Shown here: positions 1-8,485 of the stretch, one piece after another
How positions within the stretch are numbered: position 1 is the stretch's first letter
How the letters are laid out: each line of letters begins with the position of its first letter
DNA from: Allobosea lathyri
Lineage (GTDB): Bacteria; Pseudomonadota; Alphaproteobacteria; Rhizobiales; Beijerinckiaceae
Direction: 5' to 3'
Assembly: GCF_900108245.1 (NCBI RefSeq)
Contig: NZ_FNUY01000001.1
Span: 372,001-436,000, forward strand
Length of the DNA stretch: 64,000 nucleotides
Notes under the pieces: model-generated
The model's input: the letters and a program-made list of their open reading frames with translations, nothing else
Database searches by the model: none
What the model was told of the DNA's origin: nothing
Position numbers and translations under genes: made by a program

Positions 1-86
1 GATGGTTCAGGAGGCTCCCGAACCATCTGGAGCATCCTTCGAGACGCCATTCCTGACGAAATGGCTCCTCAGGAGGAGGGCTGTAG
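1..86. repeat. Right half of intergenic palindromic repeat, family A
   Basis: Contains the blocks CATCCTTCGAGACG (33-46) and CCTCAGGAGGAGGGCT (67-82). The same two blocks form the right half of two complete copies at 19775-19892 and 40119-40238, where they pair with an upstream half. The left half here lies outside the window. No coding potential is seen. Confidence 0.75.
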
Positions 87-104
87 GAATTTCCAAACAG
101 GTTA

Positions 105-1409
105 TCATGCCGTATCGAGGCTGACCTGATTGCGGCCGTTGCGCTTCGCTGCATAGAGCGCCCGGTCGGCAGCGGTCAGCGCTTCGTCCAAGCTGCCGTT
201 CTCGCCGATTTCCGCGACGCCGATCGAGACCGTGACGCCGTCCTTGTGCTCGCCGAGCTCCAACGCCTCGTGAGAGACATCGAGCCGGATGTGGTCGCTC
301 TGCCGCATCGCCGCTTTCGCGTCGAGCCCGGGAAACAGGATGGCGAATTCCTCGCCGCCGATGCGGGCGAGGAGATGGCCGCCGCCCTCGGCCGATTGCG
401 CGAGGCAGCGTGCCACGCTCTTCAGTGCCTGGTCGCCGAAATCATGCCCGTGATTGTCGTTGAGACGCTTGAAGTCGTCGATATCGATGATCGCGACGGC
501 GCTGCTGCGCTTTTTGGAGCGCGCCCGGTCTATCAACGGCCCGGCCTGCTCGAAGAAATGACGGCGATTATAGAGCCCGGTCAGGGAATCCCGCGAGGCC
601 AGATTATGCAGCTGGGCGATCTGGGCCAGCGTTTCGACGTTGCTCGCGATCCGGCATTGCAGCTCTTCGGGAATGAACGGCATGGAGATGAAGTCGTTGG
701 CGCCGGCCTTGAGGAAGCCGACGGAAACCATGCGGTCGTTCGAGGACGAAATGCCGATCACGCGCAGCCTGTCGGAGCGGAACTGCCGGCGAATGCGGCG
801 CGTGAGCTCATAACCGTCCATCTTCGGCATGTGGTAGTCGCTGACGACGAGCTGGATGTCCTGATCCCTCTCCAGCAGCGACAGGGCCTCGGCGCCCGAG
901 CCGGCCTCGACCACGTCATATTGCTGGACCTTCAGCATCCTGGCGAGCAGCTTGCGGGTGGCCATGACGTCATCGACGATGAGGATGCGCGTCCGGCGAT
1001 TGGCAAGCGCCCGCGCGACGGTGCCCATCAGAACGTCGAGGGCAAACTCGCTGTCCTTCGGCACGTAGTCGATGACGTCGCGCTCCATGATGCGGTTGCG
1101 CGTGTCCATGTCGAAACTGGCGGTGTGGACGATTGTCGGAATGCCGCGCTGGACAGCGAAATCGATCGCCTCGCCATGCGGCGCGTCGGGAAGATTGAGA
1201 TCGACGACCGCCAGCGTGAAGGCGGCGCGATCGTCGGTGACGGCTTCGTGCAGTTCGTTGAGCGAGCGGCAGGCCACGAGCGGCAGGCCGATATCTTCCC
1301 TCAGGCGGCGGCACAGGGCGGTCGAGTAGGTCCGCGAATCCTCCACCACGAGAATCGTGAGGTCGCCGTCCCCCGGCCCGTGGCGACGATCGGCTGAGCG
1401 GTAAGCCAT
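105..1409 (-). CDS. PleD-type response regulator / diguanylate cyclase (REC-REC-GGDEF)
   Basis: A 434-residue protein with two receiver domains followed by a GGDEF domain, the layout of PleD, which makes cyclic di-GMP from two GTP on phosphorylation. Receiver 1 covers about residues 17-135 with phospho-acceptor Asp70 and a conserved Lys118. Receiver 2 covers about 140-260 with Asp191, but the usual Lys before the conserved Pro is Met243, so it may act as an adaptor. The GGDEF domain starts near 265 and has an intact GGEEF active site at 351-355. The RxxD inhibitory site expected five residues before GGEEF is absent, so product feedback inhibition may be missing. There are no membrane segments. 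The gene stands alone, with the family A repeat behind it. No partner histidine kinase is nearby. The family call is firm; the signal is unknown. Confidence 0.93.
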   Translation of the reverse strand: MAYRSADRRHGPGDGDLTILVVEDSRTYSTALCRRLREDIGLPLVACRSLNELHEAVTDDRAAFTLAVVDLNLPDAPHGEAIDFAVQRGIPTIVHTASFDMDTRNRIMERDVIDYVPKDSEFALDVLMGTVARALANRRTRILIVDDVMATRKLLARMLKVQQYDVVEAGSGAEALSLLERDQDIQLVVSDYHMPKMDGYELTRRIRRQFRSDRLRVIGISSSNDRMVSVGFLKAGANDFISMPFIPEELQCRIASNVETLAQIAQLHNLASRDSLTGLYNRRHFFEQAGPLIDRARSKKRSSAVAIIDIDDFKRLNDNHGHDFGDQALKSVARCLAQSAEGGGHLLARIGGEEFAILFPGLDAKAAMRQSDHIRLDVSHEALELGEHKDGVTVSIGVAEIGENGSLDEALTAADRALYAAKRNGRNQVSLDTA

Positions 1410-1582
1410 TGAACAGTTAGGTCCTCGGTCGGCGCCGGCCGATTCCGTCGCAAAATTCGGGCGCGCCTTTGCGGACAGAGGCGTGCTGCGTCGCGGCGGA
1501 ATATCCTGCCGCTGCGTTAATTTCCGCTGAACTATGTCGGTGAACTGCGAGGCGGATGCCTGAATTCTGCGGGCGTCCGGCG

Positions 1583-3328
1583 TTAGATTCGCCAGGGCAG
1601 GACGTTGTCCGGCAGGCGCTTGGCGAGGAGATCGAGCGCCAGCATCACCGCGAGGATGATGACCGAGGCGCTGATCGCGACCGCGGCGGCCTCACCGGCG
1701 AGGCCGGCCTCCTTGAGCGAGAACAGCACGACGCCGAGCGTCTCCGTGCCTGACGACCAGAGCAGGGCCGAGACGGTCAATTCGTTGAAGGCAACGAGAA
1801 AGACCATCAGCGCGCTGACCGTTGGCGCCGGTGCGAGGATCGGCGCGACGATGAAGCGCAGCATCTGCCACAGTGTTGCGCCGTCGAGTTTCGCCGCCTC
1901 CTCGTGATGCGCCTCGATCTGCGCCATGGCCGCCACCGGCGCCTTCAGTGCCAGAGGAAGAAAGCGGGCGAGATAGGCGAAGAGGATGATGAAGGGCGTC
2001 GCATAGATGCTTACGCCCAGCAGCGGCAGCGGCTTGAGGAAGATCAGGATGCAGGCGATCGCAAGCACCACGCCCGGCAGCGCATAGGGCAGCTCGATCA
2101 TGAATTCGACGATGCGTCGGAGCTTGCCCATCCGCCGCTCCAGCGCATAGGCGAAGGCGATCGAGATCAGCGCGAGCAGCAGCGCAGCCGTTCCCGCGAA
2201 CAGGAAGGAGTTGCGGAAGGCCCGGATCGTCACATCCTGCCGCAGCAGCACCTCCGCGAACTTGTCGAACGTCAGGCTCTGCCAGGACAGGGCAACGCCT
2301 AGCGCCGGCGTCAGCGCCTCGCTGAGCAGCGCGAGAAAGGGCAGGCCGAGCTTCAGGGCGAGTAGCGCCCACAGCCCCCCGGCAACCAGGGAGCGCCCGC
2401 GCCCGAGCATCCAGAAGGGCACCAGCGGCCGCTCGATCTCGACCTTGCCTCCGGCGCGACGCGTCGCCAGTACGCTGGCGAGGATGCCTAGGCCGGCGAC
2501 GATGGCGACGAGAATGGCGAGCGCCGCGGCATCGCCGAGACCGGCCGGGCCGAAGCTCGACAGCCGGCGATAGATCAGCGTCGGCAGGGTGAGGTAATTG
2601 ACCGGCAGGCCCAGCAGCGCCGGAATGCCGAAATTGCCGACGCCGGCGACGAAGGCGATCAGCGCTGCCGCAATGATCTGCGGCCGCAGCACCGGGATGA
2701 CGATACGCCCGACGATGGTGGCGGGACCTGCGCCCTCCATCTGCGCGGCCTCGATCAGCGAATGCGGAATGCTGCGCAGGCCCGTCCAGAGCGTGATCGC
2801 GACCAGCGGCGCATGGTGCAGGGCCATCACGAGGATGATGCCGCCGCGCCCGAGCAGCGGGTTTGGCGTGCCGGGCGCCGGTGAAAGCCCGAGCACGGAT
2901 AAAACGACCGAATTCGGTGCGAACAGGCTCAGGAAGGCGAGCGCCGCTACCTGCGGCGCGATCATCATCGAAAAGACGAAGGCGAAGGCGAGCGGGCGTT
3001 TGCCCCGCACATCGGTGACGCCGAGCAGCAGCGCCACCATTCCGCCCACCAGCAAGGCGCCGAGCGCTGAGGCACTGGCGGTTTCCAGAGTGTGGAGTGT
3101 TGCGTCGATCGCCGCGCGGCTGCCGATCTCGGCAAGCGCCGCCTCGGGAGCAAAATGCCAGCCGGGCGCGAAGGCCGCGACGACCAGCCGGAAGAACGGC
3201 AGCCCACCGAGCAGAAGCGCGGCGAGCGTCACCAAAGCCGGCAGGCCGAGGCCTGCCGGAAGACGCAGGCGGGGGAAGGCTGCGCGTGCAGTCTCCTCCC
3301 GCCAGCTGGGTCGGACGGCCAGCGTCAT
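1583..3328 (-). CDS. Iron(III)-type ABC transporter permease, two fused permease domains
   Basis: A 581-residue membrane protein with about twelve hydrophobic segments in two homologous halves. Each half carries a binding-protein-dependent permease EAA-type loop (for example EAAQMEGAGP in the first half and EAAKLDGATL in the second), as in FbpB/AfuB ferric iron permeases. It would form the membrane channel for the binding protein encoded just upstream (34-bp gap, same strand). The frame stays open to 3502, but the Met at 3328 is preferred because the longer form would overlap the binding-protein gene and adds an Arg/Ser/Pro-rich out-of-character N-terminus. No ATPase gene follows, so the energising subunit must come from elsewhere. 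A related substrate such as 2-aminoethylphosphonate cannot be excluded. Confidence 0.88.
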   Translation of the reverse strand: MTLAVRPSWREETARAAFPRLRLPAGLGLPALVTLAALLLGGLPFFRLVVAAFAPGWHFAPEAALAEIGSRAAIDATLHTLETASASALGALLVGGMVALLLGVTDVRGKRPLAFAFVFSMMIAPQVAALAFLSLFAPNSVVLSVLGLSPAPGTPNPLLGRGGIILVMALHHAPLVAITLWTGLRSIPHSLIEAAQMEGAGPATIVGRIVIPVLRPQIIAAALIAFVAGVGNFGIPALLGLPVNYLTLPTLIYRRLSSFGPAGLGDAAALAILVAIVAGLGILASVLATRRAGGKVEIERPLVPFWMLGRGRSLVAGGLWALLALKLGLPFLALLSEALTPALGVALSWQSLTFDKFAEVLLRQDVTIRAFRNSFLFAGTAALLLALISIAFAYALERRMGKLRRIVEFMIELPYALPGVVLAIACILIFLKPLPLLGVSIYATPFIILFAYLARFLPLALKAPVAAMAQIEAHHEEAAKLDGATLWQMLRFIVAPILAPAPTVSALMVFLVAFNELTVSALLWSSGTETLGVVLFSLKEAGLAGEAAAVAISASVIILAVMLALDLLAKRLPDNVLPWRI

Positions 3329-3362
3329 CGTATCGCCCGCTGCCGCATGGGTGTCGTCAGGC

Positions 3363-4352
3363 TCACTCGAAGATCGCGCTGAAGCGCTTGCGCGCGGCCG
3401 TCTCGTTGGCAAGCGCCTTGGCCGCGTCGAAGGGCAGGAGCTTGATCGCGGTGCGGGCGGGGTAACCGGCGGGCAGCGCAACATCGGGATGAGCCGCGAC
3501 ATAGCCCTGCTTCAAAGCGAGTTCCTGGCCGTCCTTCGAGACCAGGAAGTCGACGAAGGCCTTGGCGGCTTCGGGGTTCTTCGTGCTGGAGAGGATCGCC
3601 ACCGGCTCGCTGACAGCCGAGACGCCTTCGCTCGGGAAGACGAACTCGACTGGCGCGCCCTTGGCCTTCTCGCGGATCGGCATGAAGTCGACGATCATGC
3701 CGTAGAGCTTCTCGCCGGTCGCGACCTGGCGGAGGATGTCGCCATTGCCACCGGCCGCAAGTGCGCCATTGGTCTTGAGCTGTTCGTAATAGCTCCAGCC
3801 GTCCTTGAGACTGCCGGTCAGCGTCATCGTGTGAATCAGGGCGGCGCCGGAGCTCAGCGGGCTCGGCATGGCCAGCAGGTTCTTGACCTCCGGCTTGGTC
3901 AAATCGGTCCAACTCGTCGGCTTCATCGTCGTCTTGGTGTTGTAGACGATGCCGGTGGTGATCAGCTTGGTCGCGAACCACGACTTGGCGGGGTCGTGGA
4001 TGCCGGCCGGATAGGCCGCGACGTCCGCCTTGTCATGAGCGAGCAGGCGACCTTCCTTCTTCAGGCCCTCCATCGTCACGGAATCGGCGATCAGCAGGAC
4101 GTCGGCCTGCGGGGCGCCGGCTTCGAATTCGGCGCGCAGCTTCGCCATCACGCGCGGTGTGCCGTCGCGCACGAAGCTGATGTCGACCTTGGGGTACTTC
4201 GCCTTGAAGGCGTCGATGGTCTGCTGGGCGTCCGTGTTGGGCTGGCTCGTATACAGCACGAGCTTGCCCTCGGCGGCCTGAGCCTGAAGGGACATCAGCG
4301 TGGCGATGGCGATGCCGGTCGTCATGAGTGCGGTGAAGGCCGTGCGGCGCAT
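3363..4352 (-). CDS. ABC transporter substrate-binding protein, Fe(III)/AfuA-FutA type
   Basis: A 329-residue periplasmic protein with a signal peptide (MRRTAFTALM then a hydrophobic core, cleavage near AQA-AEG at about 27). The mature start KLVLYTSQPN matches extracellular solute-binding family 1 proteins that bind ferric iron; similar proteins bind phosphonates or thiamine. It is the first gene of a two-gene unit with the permease downstream. The sequence supports the fold and export; the ligand is inferred from family and the permease type. Confidence 0.88.
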   Translation of the reverse strand: MRRTAFTALMTTGIAIATLMSLQAQAAEGKLVLYTSQPNTDAQQTIDAFKAKYPKVDISFVRDGTPRVMAKLRAEFEAGAPQADVLLIADSVTMEGLKKEGRLLAHDKADVAAYPAGIHDPAKSWFATKLITTGIVYNTKTTMKPTSWTDLTKPEVKNLLAMPSPLSSGAALIHTMTLTGSLKDGWSYYEQLKTNGALAAGGNGDILRQVATGEKLYGMIVDFMPIREKAKGAPVEFVFPSEGVSAVSEPVAILSSTKNPEAAKAFVDFLVSKDGQELALKQGYVAAHPDVALPAGYPARTAIKLLPFDAAKALANETAARKRFSAIFE

Positions 4353-4594
4353 GGGTCTCTCCTTAATGACTTGCCCGATCAGGGGCGCGCCGTGGCGGTA
4401 GACCCCGCATATGACAGATTCATGAAGTCCATCTCATTCATGCCTCGGATGCGACATTTGTTCACGCTCGGCCCGAGGCCCGGCAGGATATCATGCGAGT
4501 GCAGGCCGGCTGTGCGGCGAGCCTGCTTGACCATGCCCGAACGACGCCGCAGGGTCGCGTGGTATTTTTGACATCGGATTCCAGCAGGACAGCC

Positions 4595-5551
4595 ATGACC
4601 GCCTCCAAACTCGACCAACTCCGCGAGATGACCACGGTCGTCGCCGACACCGGCGATATCGAGGCGGTGCGGCGGCTCAAGCCCGTCGATTGCACGACAA
4701 ACCCGACCCTGATCCTCAAGGCTGTCGAGACGCCGGCCTATGCCCATCTCGTCGACGAGGCGATTGCTTGGGGCAGGAAGAGCGGCGGCGGCGAAGCGGC
4801 CGTGCATGCGGTCTGCGACCGGCTGGCCGTCACCTTCGGCGCGGAACTGACCAAGATCGTGCCCGGTCGCGTCTCGACGGAGGTCGATGCCGATCTCTCC
4901 TTCGATACCAAGGCCTCGATCGACAAGGCGCGCGCCATCATCGCCGCCTACAAGGAGCGCGGCATCGCGAAGGACCGCATCCTGATCAAGATCGCCTCGA
5001 CCTGGGAAGGCATCCAGGCCGCCAAGGTGCTGCAGGCGGACGGTATCGACTGCAACCTGACCCTGCTCTTCGCGCTGCCGCAGGCCGTTGCCTGCGCCGA
5101 CGCCAAGGCCTTCCTGATCTCGCCCTTCGTCGGCCGCATCCTCGACTGGCACGTCAAGGCCGGCGGCGGTCCCTACACGGCGGAAACCGATCCCGGTGTG
5201 GTCTCGGTTCGCAACATCTACGCCTATTACAAGACCTATGGCATCGCGACCGTGGTGATGGGCGCGTCCTTCCGCAACACCGGCGAGATCGAAGCCCTGG
5301 CCGGTTGCGACCGGCTGACCATCGGGCCGGGCCTGCTCGACGAACTCGCCGGCGCGACCGGCGAATTGCCGCGCAAGCTCAAGGCCGATGCTCCGGGAGC
5401 AGCCCCCGACAAGCTCGATCTCGACGAAAAGGCCTTCCGCTTCGCCATGAACGAGGATGCGATGGCGAGCGACAAGCTCTCCGAGGGCATTCGTGGCTTC
5501 GTCAAGGACCTGCGCGCCCTGCGCAAGCTCGTGGCTGCCAAGCTCGCCTGA
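4595..5551 (+). CDS. tal: Transaldolase
   Basis: A 318-residue class I transaldolase, close to the 317 residues of E. coli TalB. It moves a dihydroxyacetone unit between sedoheptulose-7-phosphate and glyceraldehyde-3-phosphate in the non-oxidative pentose phosphate pathway. Signatures are [11 protein letters not shown] near residue 31-41, the Schiff-base Lys132 in [20 protein letters not shown]-like CNLTLLF and [11 protein letters not shown]. The ATG at 4595 gives the family N-terminus; an in-frame ATG at 4493 would add 34 residues with no family counterpart. It stands alone between the divergent iron transporter and the YceI gene. Confidence 0.96.
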   Translation: MTASKLDQLREMTTVVADTGDIEAVRRLKPVDCTTNPTLILKAVETPAYAHLVDEAIAWGRKSGGGEAAVHAVCDRLAVTFGAELTKIVPGRVSTEVDADLSFDTKASIDKARAIIAAYKERGIAKDRILIKIASTWEGIQAAKVLQADGIDCNLTLLFALPQAVACADAKAFLISPFVGRILDWHVKAGGGPYTAETDPGVVSVRNIYAYYKTYGIATVVMGASFRNTGEIEALAGCDRLTIGPGLLDELAGATGELPRKLKADAPGAAPDKLDLDEKAFRFAMNEDAMASDKLSEGIRGFVKDLRALRKLVAAKLA

Positions 5552-5675
5552 GCCATCCTCCCCGGAGCTGTGCCGCCGTACCCGATGGCGCAATTCCGGC
5601 GAGCGAGCCATCACCTTTGCGTGTGAGACGGCCGGTCGCTACGGCCCGGCCGTCCAGCCCGTGATATCAAGTGCC

Positions 5676-6239
5676 ATGCGTCCGTCACTTGCTCTAGCGG
5701 TCATGGCATTGCTCTTCGCCGAACCTGTTTCGGCGCAGACGACCTGGCGTTTCGATCGCGCCACGACGGATATCAGCTTCGTCACCCACCGTTTCGGCGC
5801 AGCCGTCGCGACCGGCCGGTTCGAGCGCTATGACGGGACGCTCGCTCTGGATTTCGACCAGCCCGAGAAAAGCCGGATCAGGGTGGTGATCGAAACGGGT
5901 TCGCTCCAGGCCGGCTCGGCCCTGATGGATGGCTTCATCAAGGGCGAGAGCATGCTCGATGTCGCCCGTTATCCCACGGCGAGCTTCGCCTCGGCGCGCG
6001 TCACCCGCACAGGCGAACGAACCCTGGAAATCCGCGGGCAGCTTTCCATCCGCGCGATCACGCAGCCTTTCACGGTGACGGCGGTGGTCGACGGCGATAT
6101 CGATAGGGCCAGGCGCGGCGAGAAGCTGCCGTTCCACGCCAGCGGTTCGTTCCTGCGACCGGCCTACCAGCTCGGCCGCGACGTCAATGTCGTCGACGAC
6201 GCAGTCGAGATCGTGATCAAGGGGCAGCTGTCGCGATGA
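5676..6239 (+). CDS. YceI family periplasmic protein
   Basis: A 187-residue protein with a short signal peptide (cleavage near VSA-QTTW) and the YceI lipocalin-like barrel: TWRFDRATTDISF at the mature start, then GRFERYDGTLALDF and a terminal VNVVDDAVEIVI strand. YceI proteins bind polyisoprenoid-like lipids and are often encoded with cytochrome b561. Here the stop overlaps the start of the b561 gene by ATGA, so the two are translationally coupled. The upstream frame is open, but only the ATG at 5676 places a signal peptide first. Confidence 0.9.
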   Translation: MRPSLALAVMALLFAEPVSAQTTWRFDRATTDISFVTHRFGAAVATGRFERYDGTLALDFDQPEKSRIRVVIETGSLQAGSALMDGFIKGESMLDVARYPTASFASARVTRTGERTLEIRGQLSIRAITQPFTVTAVVDGDIDRARRGEKLPFHASGSFLRPAYQLGRDVNVVDDAVEIVIKGQLSR

Positions 6240-6808
6240 TCGACAGGGCAGGGCGGCCGGCGCGCTGGCACCCGGCCATCGTCGCGCTGCATTGGCTGAC
6301 GCTGCTGCTGATCGTGATCCAGTTTCTGCTTGCGTCCCCGATGCGCGACGAGACCCGCAATCTCATCGAGCGCTTCGAATTCTACCAGCTGCACAAATCG
6401 GTCGGGCTGACCATCGCGGCCTTCGTCGTGCTCAGGCTCATCCTGCGCCTGGGCCTGCCGTCACCGCCGCCGCTCAATGCCGGGCGCTGGCTGCGATGGG
6501 CTGCCGATGCGGTCCATGGCGGACTCTATCTCTGCGTGATCGCGCTGCCGCTGACCGGCTTCCTGATGGTGTCCTCGGCGCCGGTCCAGATCCCGACTTT
6601 GTATTTCGGCTGGTTCGCCATTCCCCACCCCATCGTTGCGGACAAAGCGACCTATGAGCTGATGCGCAGCCTGCATGATTGGGCAGGCGACGCCCTCATC
6701 GCGCTCGGCGCCGTTCATCTCGGCGCTGCCGTGGTCCACGTTCTGATCTGGCACGACAATCTGCTGCGCCGCATGTGGTTCCGCCGTGGCGGTGCGGCGC
6801 AGAATTGA
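6236..6808 (+). CDS. Cytochrome b561 family membrane protein
   Basis: A 190-residue integral membrane protein with four hydrophobic segments and heme-ligand-type histidines in the expected places: ALHW near residue 19, QLHKS near 53, SLHDW and VHLG in the last third. This is the bacterial cytochrome b561 (CybB-like) family, which oxidises ubiquinol and passes electrons to periplasmic acceptors including superoxide. The start codon overlaps the yceI-like stop. The downstream gene is convergent. Confidence 0.92.
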   Translation: MIDRAGRPARWHPAIVALHWLTLLLIVIQFLLASPMRDETRNLIERFEFYQLHKSVGLTIAAFVVLRLILRLGLPSPPPLNAGRWLRWAADAVHGGLYLCVIALPLTGFLMVSSAPVQIPTLYFGWFAIPHPIVADKATYELMRSLHDWAGDALIALGAVHLGAAVVHVLIWHDNLLRRMWFRRGGAAQN

Positions 6809-6814
6809 TCTCGT

Positions 6815-8485
6815 TCAGCCCTGTGCGGCGAAGGCTTCCGCCCGGATCGTCGACAACGACTTGGCCGGCGTGATCGCCTCGGGATCGAGGATGCAGTGCA
6901 GGATTGCGGGCTTGCCCGAAGCAACCGCGCGCTCGAAGGCCGGTCCGAACTCGGCGGTGGTTTCGACGCGCTCGCCATAACCGCCGAAGGCCGTCGCATA
7001 GGCCGCGAAATCCGGGTTCTTCAGCGTCGTCGCCGAAACGCGGCCGGGATAGTGCTTCTCCTGATGCATGCGGATAGTGCCGTACATGCCGTTGTCGACG
7101 ACGACGACGATCACCGGCAGCTCGTATTGCACGGCGGTGGCAAAATCCTGCCCGTTCATCAGGAAGCAGCCGTCGCCCGCAAAGGCGACGACGGTGCGCT
7201 CGGGGAACAGTCGTTTGGCGCCGATAGCGGCCGGCACGCCATAGCCCATCGAACCGCAGGTCGGCGCAAGCTGCGTCGCGAATTTGGTGAAGCGGTGGAA
7301 ACGATGCACCCACGTCGCGTAGTTGCCCGCGCCATTGCACAGGATCGCGTCGTCGGGCAGGTAGCGCCGCAGCCAGGTCACGGCCTCGCCGGGGTGGAAG
7401 GTACCAGCGACCGGCGCAGGCTGCTCGCTCCAGCCGAGATAGGCCTCATGCGCCTCGGCTGCTGCCCCCGCCCAAGGGATCGTCTGCGGCGGATGCACGG
7501 TCTCCAGCGCGGCGCAGAAGGCCGTCGGCGAGGCGTTGATCGCCAGCGAAGGCCGGTAGACGCGGCCGAGCTCTTCCGCGTCGGGATGGACATGCACCAG
7601 TGGCCGGCCGGGATTGGGGATGCCGAACAGCGTGTAGGACTGGCTCGGCATTTCCGAGAGACGGCCGCCGACGAGCACGACGAGATCGCTCTCCTGAATG
7701 CGCTTCAGCAGCTTCGGATTGGGGCCGATGCCGAGATCGCCTGCGAAATTGGGATGGTCGGCCGGAAACAGCATCTGCCGGCGGAAGGATACTGCGACGG
7801 GCAGGTCGAAACGCTCGGCGAACCGCGTGAAGCGCTCGATCGCCTGCGGATTCCAGCGCGAGCCGCCGAGGATCGCGATCGGCGACTTCGCCGCCCAGAG
7901 CCGCTTCTGCAGGTCGATGGTCTGCAGCAGCGAGGGATGGGTTTCGGTGACCTGATAGGGCTCAGCATCGGCGACATCGGCGAGATCGGTCAGCACGTCC
8001 TCGGGCAGTGCGATCACCACCGGGCCGGGCCGGCCGGCGGTCGCGACATGGAAGGCGCGGCTGATGATCTCGGGGATGCGCGCGGCATCGTCGATCTCGG
8101 TCGCCCATTTCGTCATCGTGCCGAAGACGGCGCGGTAATCGAGCTCCTGGAAGGCTTCGCGCTCGCGCATGCCGCGCTCGATCTGCCCAACGAACAGGAT
8201 CATCGGCGTCGAGTCCTGGTCGGCAATATGGATGCCGGGCGAGGCGTTGGTGGCGCCGGGGCCGCGCGTCACGAAGCAGATGCCGGGCTTGCCCGTGAGC
8301 TTGCCAGCGGCTTCCGCCATCATGCTGGCGCCGCCTTCGGCCCGGCAGATGGTGACCTTGAGCTTGGCGTCATGCAGCGCGTCGAGCACGGCAAGATAGC
8401 TCTCGCCCGGTACGCAGAACGCGTCGGTTGCGCCATGCAGGATCAGTTGATCGACGAGAATTTGCCCGCCAGTGCGATTAGCCAT
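6815..8485 (-). CDS. Thiamine-pyrophosphate-dependent enzyme, acetolactate synthase-like
   Basis: A 556-residue TPP enzyme of the POX/IlvB/oxalyl-CoA decarboxylase superfamily. The N-terminal PYR domain has the cofactor-activating Glu50 (CRAEGGASMMAEAAG). The C-terminal PP domain has the GDG...N motif, GDG at 437-439 and Asn at 465. It is not a clear IlvB, lacking a neighbouring small subunit. The ATG at 8485 has GGAG eight bases upstream; a GTG at 8494 is possible but has no room for a ribosome site. The start lies inside the end of the CoA-transferase gene, so it is probably translated in the same operon as the glutarate genes. The reaction is unknown: a 2-oxo acid or acyl-CoA decarboxylase is an inference from context. 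Confidence 0.88.
   Translation of the reverse strand: MANRTGGQILVDQLILHGATDAFCVPGESYLAVLDALHDAKLKVTICRAEGGASMMAEAAGKLTGKPGICFVTRGPGATNASPGIHIADQDSTPMILFVGQIERGMREREAFQELDYRAVFGTMTKWATEIDDAARIPEIISRAFHVATAGRPGPVVIALPEDVLTDLADVADAEPYQVTETHPSLLQTIDLQKRLWAAKSPIAILGGSRWNPQAIERFTRFAERFDLPVAVSFRRQMLFPADHPNFAGDLGIGPNPKLLKRIQESDLVVLVGGRLSEMPSQSYTLFGIPNPGRPLVHVHPDAEELGRVYRPSLAINASPTAFCAALETVHPPQTIPWAGAAAEAHEAYLGWSEQPAPVAGTFHPGEAVTWLRRYLPDDAILCNGAGNYATWVHRFHRFTKFATQLAPTCGSMGYGVPAAIGAKRLFPERTVVAFAGDGCFLMNGQDFATAVQYELPVIVVVVDNGMYGTIRMHQEKHYPGRVSATTLKNPDFAAYATAFGGYGERVETTAEFGPAFERAVASGKPAILHCILDPEAITPAKSLSTIRAEAFAAQG

Noticed and set aside
2598-4571. 657-codon plus-strand frame opposite the iron ABC genes
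   Set aside because: Runs across two real minus-strand genes and their gap, with low-complexity composition and no recognisable domain.
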